DNA of 64,000 nt, taken from the NCBI RefSeq assembly GCF_024733565.1, contig NZ_JANIOC010000002.1:299171-363170 (forward strand). The letters run 5' to 3'. Both the position numbers and the translations under genes were made by a program. Below are positions 8,283-15,687 of the stretch, piece by piece (within the stretch, counting starts at the first letter, position 1; each line of letters starts with the position of its first letter). The notes beneath the pieces are model-generated. The model made no database searches and was not told where the DNA came from. It saw only the letters and a list, made by a program, of their open reading frames with translations. The stretch is from Rossellomorea sp. SC111. GTDB lineage: Bacteria; Bacillota; Bacilli; Bacillales; Bacillaceae_B.

Positions 8283-8851
8283 CGACTCTTCATTTTTTCA
8301 AAATAAACAAATAAATTCGTGATCCATTTCGCGATCACTCCTACAGCAATGTATATCACAAATAGATGGATGTAACTTGTGCCTTTGTTCATATTAAAGA
8401 GACCGGCACTCAGAAGGATGGGCTTAAGCACAAATGCAAAAACAGCGCTTACTAAAAGCAAGTACAGATAATAATTCTTCTTGTGACGATAGGTCCATTG
8501 GTATACGAACATATAGGAAACTGGAACAAGAGATACATCCAGTGAAATAGAACTTGCCAATAAAGGATAGAGTTTATATGGATAGAACCATTTCAACATA
8601 TTTGCACCGATGGCATCTGCATAGGTAAAGAATACATGAACATTATATCCATAAAACCCGAATAAAAGCGCATTCTTTTTATCCAGGAAAAGGAAAAGGG
8701 ATAGCAGCGGCAAAAGGAAGAATGCAGCCATTACCCAGAACTGCCAGGAGCCAAAGTCAGAAAATTGGTACCAGTAATCGATCCACGTATCTGTTTGTTC
8801 ACCTTGGATTTCTTTCAACTTGGAAAGCATATTGTTTTGTGTTTCGTTCAT
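8270..8851 (-). CDS. CBO0543 family membrane protein
   Basis: A 193-aa integral membrane protein. The ATG at 8851 is chosen because TAGGAGTG lies 7 bases upstream; the longer frame to 8893 lacks a ribosome binding site. About five hydrophobic segments are seen (near 40-58, 68-85, 95-115, 125-145 and 160-180 of the mature numbering). The layout and the aromatic-rich WIDYWYQFSDFGSWQF start resemble the CBO0543 family common in spore-forming bacilli and clostridia, where several paralogues often occur. No function is known. Confidence 0.7.
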   Translation of the reverse strand: MNETQNNMLSKLKEIQGEQTDTWIDYWYQFSDFGSWQFWVMAAFFLLPLLSLFLFLDKKNALLFGFYGYNVHVFFTYADAIGANMLKWFYPYKLYPLLASSISLDVSLVPVSYMFVYQWTYRHKKNYYLYLLLVSAVFAFVLKPILLSAGLFNMNKGTSYIHLFVIYIAVGVIAKWITNLFVYFEKMKSRNTQ

Positions 8852-8936
8852 GGGTTTCACTCCTAAGATACATATATATCTTAGTATGAGCAAGTCGAAG
8901 GTGGATTATAAACTATGTGCTTGATCTCCCATAAAA

Positions 8937-10334
8937 TCAAGCTTTATTGATAGCATCTTTTATAATGGATTCAGCTGTTTTCCTGCCATTTTGAATACAG
9001 GCACCGATCCCTACCCCGAAGTAGGATGCTCCAGCTAATTTCACACGTGGCATCTCGGTTAAGAGTATATCGTTTAAGGCATTTACAGATTGATTGTGCC
9101 CCAGATGATAATGCGGCATCAGGTTGTCCCAATTGGTAACTTCGATTGAAACCGGATCTGCATCGATTCCGATGGTCCTTTTAATATCTTCCAGTGCCAC
9201 ACCCGTCAGTTCGTCCTCTTTTAAATTCTTTAACTGTTCGTAATGAGCACTCGTGCTCTTATAAAAGAGTCTTAGCAGCAGGTTGTGGTTTCGGGATGTA
9301 TGCTTCCATTTCCGGCTCGTCCATGTACATGCATCGCATTTCACTTCACTGCCTTTAGAGACAATGAATCCCGTACCATCAGCAGGAAGCTCCTCATCAG
9401 GAACATTAAATCCCAAATAGATGGAGAGCAAGGAAGAGTTTCTTAGTGCATTAAAATTCTTGTTTAACTTTTCATGATTTAGAATCTGTTGAGTCACATC
9501 ATGAGGCGTTGCGAATATGACATAATCCGCTTGGATGCTTTCATGTCCATTTAGTGTGAGCTCGTACTTTCCTGCATTCATATGTAGACTTTTTGTCTCT
9601 GATCCTTTTAGTACCATCGCATCCCCGCACACTTCTTCCAGACGGTCGATAATGGTGGATAAGCCATTTCTAAAGGAAATAAACTTTTTATTGGATGACC
9701 CTTTGAATTTTCCCCTGTTTGCAGATAACCCTTTGATAATACTTCCATAATCATTTTTATAATCAAGCAGATAAGGAAGAGTAGACGCCATCGTCAGTTT
9801 ATACAAATCCCCTGAATATACTCCTGATAATACAGGAGCAATCTGGTTTCCAACCAATTCTTTCCCGAGAAATGCTTCCAAAAACTCGCCGATGGAACTT
9901 TCTTTCGTAAATTGAGTATTTCTTGTTTCCAGGTCGAGGAGAGCTGCTTTCTTTCCAGCTTCGGAAATAAGCGTACTTTCATTAAGGGATTCTATGCTCA
10001 TCGGAATACCGAATATCGTGTCCGGGGGGATTCTATGCAGTTCCCCATTTGTGTATATGTAGGATGTACCTGTTTCGTTGTAAACGAGATCGTCTTGAAG
10101 GTTGAGTTCATCGACCAATGGAAGAACTCCTTCATTACGGGCGACAATAGAATCTGCGCCGGCTTCCATAATAAAATCGCCTTCTGTTATCGTCTTGATT
10201 TTACCACCGAGCTGTTGATCACGTTCGATCAAAACTAATTCAATTTCCAGATTATGTTCCCTGGACATTTTTTGCAGGTAATACAGGGTTGTCAAACCTG
10301 TAATTCCCCCGCCCACTACAGCTACTTTCATCAT
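8937..10334 (-). CDS. hemY: Coproporphyrinogen III oxidase / protoporphyrinogen oxidase (HemY/CgoX family)
   Basis: About 465 aa, with the start at the ATG at 10334 behind GGAGTGG. The N-terminal FAD dinucleotide fold VAVVGGGITGLTTLYYLQK (about 3-21), an ERDQQLGGKIKT segment with GADSI, and a C-terminal KLAGASYFGVGIGACIQNGRKTAE FAD-closing motif are typical of the Bacillus coproporphyrin-pathway oxidase. The reaction is six-electron oxidation of coproporphyrinogen III to coproporphyrin III for haem. Here it stands alone, without hemE or hemH, so it may be a second copy; the symbol denotes the family. Confidence 0.85.
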   Translation of the reverse strand: MMKVAVVGGGITGLTTLYYLQKMSREHNLEIELVLIERDQQLGGKIKTITEGDFIMEAGADSIVARNEGVLPLVDELNLQDDLVYNETGTSYIYTNGELHRIPPDTIFGIPMSIESLNESTLISEAGKKAALLDLETRNTQFTKESSIGEFLEAFLGKELVGNQIAPVLSGVYSGDLYKLTMASTLPYLLDYKNDYGSIIKGLSANRGKFKGSSNKKFISFRNGLSTIIDRLEEVCGDAMVLKGSETKSLHMNAGKYELTLNGHESIQADYVIFATPHDVTQQILNHEKLNKNFNALRNSSLLSIYLGFNVPDEELPADGTGFIVSKGSEVKCDACTWTSRKWKHTSRNHNLLLRLFYKSTSAHYEQLKNLKEDELTGVALEDIKRTIGIDADPVSIEVTNWDNLMPHYHLGHNQSVNALNDILLTEMPRVKLAGASYFGVGIGACIQNGRKTAESIIKDAINKA

Positions 10335-10497
10335 ACCATCCACTCCATTAATTACGTGTATGTATACAGATTATCATGTTTTATACAGATTAGAAAAAGA
10401 AACTGTGTCTGAAATAGGAAAATAGCATGCGAAAGAGAACAGGGTGTCATTTATGGTTCCTTTGTAACCTATTTACCGCCCAGCACATAATTCATAG

Positions 10498-10525
10498 TTG
10501 ACAACTAGGAATAGTTTGATATAAC
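10498..10525 (+). promoter_or_regulatory. Sigma-A promoter of the SAM-riboswitch transcript
   Basis: TTGACA (10498-10503) is followed after 16 bp by TATAAC (10520-10525), with an alternative TATAAT at 10528-10533. Transcription would begin about 20-25 bases before the aptamer. Confidence 0.65.
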
Positions 10526-10555
10526 ATATAATTGAATTCTGATAACCACATAGCC

Positions 10556-10661
10556 ACTTATCCAGAGAGGTAGAGGGACTGGCCCGATGATACCTCAGCA
10601 ACAGATTCTATTTTCTAGAACACTGTGCTAATTCCACAAGCGTTGAGCTTGAAAGATAAGT
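10556..10661 (+). ncRNA. SAM-I (S-box) riboswitch aptamer
   Basis: The conserved S-box core is visible: AGAGAGGTAGAGGGACTGGC, then CCGATGATACCTCAGCAAC, then GTGCTAATTCC and GAAAGATAAG. P1 pairs 10556-10562 with 10655-10661 (ACTTATC/GATAAGT). S-boxes bind S-adenosylmethionine and normally repress methionine and cysteine genes. Together with the 423 bases between the divergent hemY and the next gene, this is the only clear element upstream of a small FbpA-family ORF. An expression platform follows directly. Confidence 0.95.
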
Positions 10662-10677
10662 TGAAGTTTTTTTCACT

Positions 10678-10716
10678 AAAGCCTTCTTCTTATCTTACTA
10701 GGAAGTGGGCTTTTTT
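10678..10716 (+). terminator. SAM-controlled intrinsic terminator (expression platform)
   Basis: AAAGCCTTCTTC (10678-10689) pairs with GAAGTGGGCTTT (10702-10713), followed by six Ts. A competing antiterminator pairs the 3' strand of P1 (AAGATAAG plus GAAG, 10653-10666) with 10683-10696 (CTTCTTCTTATCTT). With SAM bound, P1 forms and the terminator is free: an OFF switch. Confidence 0.9.
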
Positions 10717-10767
10717 ACTTGAAAAGTCTCTTCCTCTGTTTTTTACATTACAAGAGGAGTGATCAAA

Positions 10768-10983
10768 ATGGGAGAAGTTTTTCAGGAAGCACCCAATAAA
10801 CGAAGAAATGAGTTAATTAACAAATTGATTGTCCATAACATTTTCAAAAAAGGTGATAAACAATTATTTGAGTTAACACTGAAAGAACTGGAGAACGAAT
10901 ATTACTATATCCAGAAGGAATGCCACCCTCATTGTGATATCGGTTCTATTCAATGGAAAAATTGCTCGAAACTGACCAGTTAG
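10768..10983 (+). CDS. Fur-regulated basic protein FbpA-family small protein
   Basis: 71 aa from the ATG at 10768 behind AGAGGAG; the GTG at 10759 lies in the ribosome binding site. The segment RRNELINKLIVHNIFKKGDKQLFELTLKELENEYY (residues about 10-45, quoted here in outline) matches the FbpA domain: a basic N-terminal helix, a short turn and an acidic LxELENEY helix. In B. subtilis FbpA/B/C are Fur-controlled helpers of the FsrA iron-sparing response. No Fur box is evident here. Control comes instead from the SAM-I riboswitch, which is unusual. The tail has three Cys (CHPHC and a later NC). Confidence 0.8.
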   Translation: MGEVFQEAPNKRRNELINKLIVHNIFKKGDKQLFELTLKELENEYYYIQKECHPHCDIGSIQWKNCSKLTS

Positions 10984-11013
10984 TAGTACCGTTTAACAAT
11001 TCAGGAGTGCCAA

Positions 11014-11059
11014 AATAAATAAATGACGCGAGCCATTGGCTCACGTCATTTATTTATTA
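11014..11059. terminator. Bidirectional terminator
   Basis: A 21-bp stem, near perfect, has a 3-base loop (left arm from 11014, right arm to 11059; core AAATGACG/CGTCATTT). It separates the FbpA-family gene from the convergent spoIIP-like gene and overlaps the latter's stop codon. Confidence 0.85.
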
Positions 11060-12223
11060 TTGTGCATTAACCTCCACAGCATCCTTTTTATAATAGGCGG
11101 CAAAAATTTCAGCAAATGCTTCGGTGGAATTATATAATTCTACTAAGTTATTTTCTACTCCACCAAATTCAAGAAGCATCGCTCGTTCTGTTAAATCCTG
11201 ATTATAAACCCCGTTGCCTTCCGCTTTTGTTTTAATGAAAACTCCCCTGCTGATACCTGGATACTTTTCTTCTAATTTAGCATTTAATTCTTTTGCGATT
11301 TTCAGGTTTTTTTCAAAGTTCTTATTTTCTTTTCCTACAATGAAAAATAACCGGGCATAGTTCTTACCATTTATGGTTTTGGTTGTAATGTTTCGGGGCT
11401 GGGAATCACGGTGAACATCTATTAAATAGGTTAGATTGTCATCTTGAGCTAGCGCTTCCTGAACCAGTCCCCTGGTTAACTTATAGGATTCAAAGTAGGT
11501 CCAAGCTTTATTTTTTAAAGCTTGGTTTACATCTGTCTTATCCTGTACCGCACCGATTCCTCGTGATTCAAGTTCCTGTTTCAATTTTGATCCCACTGCA
11601 ATGACATTGACCTTTTCATTGGTACTGGCAGGATCTTTCGAGTCATTGTTTTTGATCAGAGGGCTAAAGGCTTCCCAGCTGTGAGAGTGGTAAATAAAAA
11701 CAGATTTTTCTTCTATTTCCTGCACACCGTCCCCTGAGTTGTTATTTGCTTGATCGACTTGGTTCTGGTCAATTTCCTGACCCTTCAGCTGGTCCTCCGT
11801 TGGCGCTGGGGACTCGTTAGGTAAATTGGTAATGTCCGTCCCTTTTCCGGCAACGGCTATATGGGTATGATAATTTTCGATTCCAGGAATTTCCCTTCCA
11901 AATAGACTCCTTGGATCAAGCAGTGATACATTCGTTACGCTTTCCAACCAATCAAAGTCAGTATTCATTGCCTCTTGATTCTCAATGCGCAAACCCGTCA
12001 TTTCCTGTGACAGCAACATAAGAAATGTCTCTTTTGGTACAAGCTCTGATACCGAAGTATAGAACAGGCTGTCCACCCTCAATTTAATGGCAGTCGATGA
12101 AATCAGCCAAACCATGACATACATGAGGATGATGCCTATCAATACTACCCGGATGATAGCTTTCAAAGAAACGAATACTAGTGGGACTAAGCTATTATTA
12201 TTTCGAGACTTATACGACATCAT
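11057..12223 (-). CDS. Stage II sporulation protein P (SpoIIP) family
   Basis: A 388-aa membrane-anchored cell-wall hydrolase. An N-terminal transmembrane segment (about 15-40) is followed by an extracytoplasmic stalk and, from about residue 175, the SpoIIP domain: FIYHSHSWEAFSP (metal-ligand His region), DVHRDSQPR (about 272-280), and the C-terminal ERAMLLEFGGVENNLVE. SpoIIP is an amidase/endopeptidase of the engulfment DMP complex. It is not next to gpr, where spoIIP normally lies, so it is probably a paralogue. AGGGG precedes the ATG pair. Confidence 0.85.
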   Translation of the reverse strand: MMSYKSRNNNSLVPLVFVSLKAIIRVVLIGIILMYVMVWLISSTAIKLRVDSLFYTSVSELVPKETFLMLLSQEMTGLRIENQEAMNTDFDWLESVTNVSLLDPRSLFGREIPGIENYHTHIAVAGKGTDITNLPNESPAPTEDQLKGQEIDQNQVDQANNNSGDGVQEIEEKSVFIYHSHSWEAFSPLIKNNDSKDPASTNEKVNVIAVGSKLKQELESRGIGAVQDKTDVNQALKNKAWTYFESYKLTRGLVQEALAQDDNLTYLIDVHRDSQPRNITTKTINGKNYARLFFIVGKENKNFEKNLKIAKELNAKLEEKYPGISRGVFIKTKAEGNGVYNQDLTERAMLLEFGGVENNLVELYNSTEAFAEIFAAYYKKDAVEVNAQ

Positions 12224-12366
12224 CAGTACCCCTATATAAAGTATTTAATAGTTAACTTTATGCAGGGAGGCAAAAGAGTAGAAGGTTTTTTCAGGATTCG
12301 GTCTGATTTCCTATGGGAAACAGGTAACAAATAGTATATCTTTTTCTAAAACGACCTGAACCTAAA

Positions 12367-12391
12367 AAAACGCATGATGAGATGCGTCTTT
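12367..12391 (-). terminator. Rho-independent terminator of the amine oxidase gene
   Basis: The minus strand forms GACGCAT/ATGCGTT around a 6-base loop and then a run of Ts. It is placed immediately 3' of the oxidase stop at 12395. Confidence 0.75.
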
Positions 12392-12394
12392 GGT

Positions 12395-13870
12395 TTATCG
12401 ACCATTCACTTCATGCGCAGCCCTTATACCGGATTCAATCGCACCTTCTATCCACCCATGAAAAGAAGAGGTATGTTCTCCTGCAAAATGGATCCTTCCT
12501 TCGGGTGTCCGGATATAATCTCCGATGTCAGCTGCCTGTCCCGGTGTATATAGAGTGAAACATCCTGCCGAGAAAGGATTTTTGCTCCAATTATATACAA
12601 AATAATTCAGTAGTTCTGTATAAACACGATTTCCATAAACCCTGGATAAATCCTTCAACACTTCTGAAATAATTGCCTCCTTCGATTTACTATTCCACAA
12701 GAGAGCGTTTTGACCCCAGCTGTAGCTTGCGAGCATCACACCAGGCTTGTTACTACCAATATCATGACTGGGCATATAAGTAAATCGGGTAGGAAGATCC
12801 GAAACAATATTTCCGTATTTCATTTCTTCCCAGAATCGGCTTCTGAACTCGATACCTATTTTTACAGAAGGAATATTGGTTACTTCACGAATCGCCTGCC
12901 ACTTTTTAAATGAAATAGAGTTATAAGGTACGACATCAATAAATTGAAACACGGTAAAAGGAATAGTGACAATCACGTAGTCAGCTTCATACTCCCTCCC
13001 CGTACCGTCCAATTGGTTAGCTGTTTGAACGATGACCCCCGACTTAGATTGTATGATACGAGTCACCTTTTGATTCAAAAAAATCCGGGACTGGAGGTCA
13101 CCCATAAATGAATAGGGCAATCGGTCATTGCCACCTGTTATTTCATAAAACTTTGTTTCTTTTCTGAAAATCGGAAAAATAATATCCTTTAATATATCAA
13201 CAAATGAAAACTCAGGAAATCCTTCGATCCCGAGGATGACATTTATTTTCCGAATGGCATTCATTGATAAGGATTTTCCAAACGGGTTGTTGGACAAAAA
13301 TTGCCCTACTGAATAATTCGAGAATTGCTTAATCAATTTCAATTGTTCTTCGTGCTCACTATTATTATACAAATCCAGAAAGGGCTGGGTCGCTTCAAGA
13401 AAAAGCTCAGAAGCGGTTTTCCCCCTTTCGTTATCCGGTAGGGGATATTGAAGAATATCCGGATCAGCCTCGTACTGTTTTCTCGTCACTAAAATATTAT
13501 TTACTAAAAACAGGTCTTTGGAAGTGGAATTTTGAAAAGGTTGAAATGGCAGTTTGAATTTCCTGATATACTCAAATACCAATCGATGGTTATCGGGGAT
13601 CCTCATAGCACCTGCATCCAAATAATTCCCGGCAGTAAAGGGCTTCCGAACAGTATAAACACGCCCCCCGATCCTATTGTTTCCTTCAAGAATCATGACG
13701 TCGTGTCCGGCCTCTTTTAATGTTGAGGCTGCAACCAGTCCACTCATCCCAGCGCCAACGATGATGATCCTTTTGGATTTAGAAGGCTTTAATCCTTTTC
13801 GAATGATCGAAAGCATATCATCCGGATACTTCAAATCTGATGGGGCATCTCTCAGTAATCGATCATCCAT
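12395..13870 (-). CDS. Flavin monoamine oxidase family protein
   Basis: A 491-aa FAD enzyme. The Rossmann motif IIIVGAGMSGLVAASTLKEAG (about 35-55) is followed by the ExxNRIGGRVYTVR motif (about 62-75) and DAGAMRIP. The C terminus has GRIHFAGEHTSSFHGWIEGA (about 460-479), the flavin-binding region of amine oxidases. The family oxidises amines or L-amino acids to aldehydes or keto acids with H2O2. The substrate cannot be read from sequence. It is cytosolic, with no signal peptide; GGGAGG precedes the ATG. It is monocistronic. Confidence 0.88.
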   Translation of the reverse strand: MDDRLLRDAPSDLKYPDDMLSIIRKGLKPSKSKRIIIVGAGMSGLVAASTLKEAGHDVMILEGNNRIGGRVYTVRKPFTAGNYLDAGAMRIPDNHRLVFEYIRKFKLPFQPFQNSTSKDLFLVNNILVTRKQYEADPDILQYPLPDNERGKTASELFLEATQPFLDLYNNSEHEEQLKLIKQFSNYSVGQFLSNNPFGKSLSMNAIRKINVILGIEGFPEFSFVDILKDIIFPIFRKETKFYEITGGNDRLPYSFMGDLQSRIFLNQKVTRIIQSKSGVIVQTANQLDGTGREYEADYVIVTIPFTVFQFIDVVPYNSISFKKWQAIREVTNIPSVKIGIEFRSRFWEEMKYGNIVSDLPTRFTYMPSHDIGSNKPGVMLASYSWGQNALLWNSKSKEAIISEVLKDLSRVYGNRVYTELLNYFVYNWSKNPFSAGCFTLYTPGQAADIGDYIRTPEGRIHFAGEHTSSFHGWIEGAIESGIRAAHEVNGR

Positions 13871-14072
13871 TCTACACCTACCTCCCTTGCTCTTTCATCA
13901 TATGAAACCATTTATGGAGGTATACATTTGTTTCCTGTGACATAATGATCAATTCAAGTCATTTTCAGAACGCATGTTTCTATTTACACTGTTCTATGTT
14001 ATACTTAAGGTTCATTGGGTCTACGAGACTGTATTTAGTCAATCCCTCTAGCAGTAGAAGGGAGACATGTAA

Positions 14073-14309
14073 ATGTCACTAGAAAATATCGTAACCATGC
14101 TCAAGACACTTAAGGAATTCAAGGAAAGTGAGATTGTTCATACGATTTCTGACCATGAGCACTCACCTGTTATGACCGTTACTTATCATCTGGACATGGA
14201 ATGCTTCCGCATTACTTATGTGGATACAATGAAAGTCGAAGAATTTACTGATATCAGCCTATTGGCGAGGACTATAGAAAGTGTAGTAATGCTTGAACCT
14301 TCAAGATAA
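14073..14309 (+). CDS. YkuJ-like small protein (DUF1797 type)
   Basis: A 78-aa protein with a good ribosome binding site (GAAGGGAGA) and a strong terminator. The order of an N-terminal helix, a MTVTYHLDMECFRITY beta hairpin, then VEEFTDISLLARTIESVVM helix resembles B. subtilis YkuJ (79 aa; SVKYFEKNQTFELTVF ... FDNIDMVSIEIFELL). The match is by eye and only moderate. YkuJ has no assigned function. Confidence 0.65.
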   Translation: MSLENIVTMLKTLKEFKESEIVHTISDHEHSPVMTVTYHLDMECFRITYVDTMKVEEFTDISLLARTIESVVMLEPSR

Positions 14310-14319
14310 CGTTTATTGT

Positions 14320-14350
14320 ACTGCCATTACTCCGGTAATGGCAGTTTTTA
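14320..14350 (+). terminator. Rho-independent terminator
   Basis: An 11-bp perfect stem (14320-14330 ACTGCCATTAC with 14335-14345), a 4-base loop and then a T run. It follows the YkuJ-like gene. Confidence 0.85.
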
Positions 14351-14403
14351 GTATATATATGATAAAGAATTATGATAATCTATAGATAAAAAGGAGCGAG
14401 ACC

Positions 14404-15168
14404 ATGTCATTTGATCATCAGCCTTACATACGGGCAGTGTCGCTCAAGAGAGAAAACATCCCCTCATTTCACTCCTACCCTTTTTATATTCCAAGTATAC
14501 GCTACTTAAAGGATCTTTCCCTTCATCCAAATGTCACGTTCATCATAGGAGAAAATGGGATGGGGAAATCCACATTATTAGAAGCCATTGCCATGGCCAT
14601 TGGATTCAACCCTGAGGGAGGATCCCTTAATTTTTCTTTTTCTACGTATGATTCCTACTCGAATTTGGACCAGTATTTGAAGGTGGTAAGGGGGATAGAT
14701 CGTCCCCAAGACGGTTTTTTCCTAAGAGCGGAAAGTTTTTATAATGTAGCGACGAATATTGAAGAAATGGATCGGGAACCTCTTTCAGGTCCTAAGGTAA
14801 TCGACTCATATGGAGGGAAATCCCTACATGAGCAATCTCACGGGGAAGCATTCTTTTCGACCTTCATGAACAGATTTCAAGGGAATGGTCTTTATATCCT
14901 GGATGAGCCGGAAGCTGCGCTATCTCCATTAAGGCAATTGTCCATGCTTTCGCGCATACATGAACTGGTCAATGATCATTCTCAATTTATTATCGCTACA
15001 CATTCCCCCATCTTAATGGCTTACCCTTCATCGAAACTCGTTCAGCTAACTGATAATGGTTTAAGTGAAGCAAATCTTGAGGACACGGGCCATTACCAGA
15101 TTATGAAGCAATTTTTTGAAGATCGAGAACGAATGTTGCACCATTTATTTAAGGAGGAAGACGAATAG
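14404..15168 (+). CDS. AAA/ABC-type predicted ATPase (COG3910-like)
   Basis: A 254-aa soluble ATPase. Walker A is FIIGENGMGKSTLLEAIAMA (about 46-65). The ABC-like segment SHGEAFFSTF (about 142-151) replaces the classical LSGGQ. Walker B is GLYILDEPEAALSP (about 161-174), with an H-loop IIATHSPILMAYP (about 197-209). No membrane partner gene is adjacent, so it is not a transporter subunit. It belongs to the family of stand-alone SMC-like/OLD-like ATPases of unknown role. It ends in an acidic tail, and its stop overlaps a lone arm of the dispersed repeat. Confidence 0.85.
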   Translation: MSFDHQPYIRAVSLKRENIPSFHSYPFYIPSIRYLKDLSLHPNVTFIIGENGMGKSTLLEAIAMAIGFNPEGGSLNFSFSTYDSYSNLDQYLKVVRGIDRPQDGFFLRAESFYNVATNIEEMDREPLSGPKVIDSYGGKSLHEQSHGEAFFSTFMNRFQGNGLYILDEPEAALSPLRQLSMLSRIHELVNDHSQFIIATHSPILMAYPSSKLVQLTDNGLSEANLEDTGHYQIMKQFFEDRERMLHHLFKEEDE

Positions 15169-15179
15169 GTCCGTCCCTC
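15167..15179 (+). repeat. Lone arm of the GAGGGACGGACCT dispersed repeat
   Basis: AGGTCCGTCCCTC (15167-15179) is an exact right arm of the repeat family. It overlaps the ATPase stop codon and lies directly before a separate terminator. No matching left arm is present within the gene end. Confidence 0.7.
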
Positions 15180-15180
15180 A

Positions 15181-15223
15181 AAAAAACGAGCATAACCCAC
15201 TATAGGGTATGCTCGTTTTTTTT
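15181..15223. terminator. Bidirectional terminator
   Basis: AAAAAACGAGCATAACCC pairs with GGGTATGCTCGTTTTTT (one bulged A). It lies between the ATPase (+) and the convergent DUF3892 gene. Confidence 0.85.
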
Positions 15224-15226
15224 CCT

Positions 15227-15541
15227 TTAAAAGGAAGGAAGTTCGCTAAGATTATTTTCTTTCAGCCCATCCGGCTCACTTCGTATGATATCCCTGCCGT
15301 AACGATGGATGACATCGACATGGGCGATTTTTCCGGCTTTTGCCTCCTGGAGAGCGGTTATATAATCCAACTCCCTGCCACTCTCGGTCTTGAATGCGAT
15401 AAGGTCATCGTCACTATTTCTTCTGACAGCAACAATTTGTTCTAACCCTGTAGAAAGTTCATCAGCAATTTCGATTTTAGCCTGGACATTACCTTTCTGT
15501 TTGTATTTTTCATAAATTTGTTCAAAATTCTTATTTTCCAT
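15227..15541 (-). CDS. DUF3892 domain protein
   Basis: 104 aa from the ATG at 15541; a GTG nine bases upstream lies in the GGGAGGTGAG ribosome binding site. The region IVAVRRNSDDDLIAFKTESG ... LDYITALQEAKAGKIAHVDV ... GRDIIRSEPDG is the DUF3892 pattern: a small beta-rich module often found in Bacillus, ending in a conserved RSxPDG plus a short acidic tail. The function is unknown. It may be a small nucleic-acid or phage-related accessory domain in other contexts, but nothing here supports that. Confidence 0.8.
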   Translation of the reverse strand: MENKNFEQIYEKYKQKGNVQAKIEIADELSTGLEQIVAVRRNSDDDLIAFKTESGRELDYITALQEAKAGKIAHVDVIHRYGRDIIRSEPDGLKENNLSELPSF

Positions 15542-15687
15542 TGTACTCACCTCCCGAACGTATGTTTAGTATTTGTGTCTCCTTCCATCGATATGTACGG
15601 ACTGACTAATGTATTTGTTGAGAAAAATGAGTGTATTTTCTTATAAAGAAAATGAAGAGTGCTGCTCATTCAGCACTCTCTTGCAGC

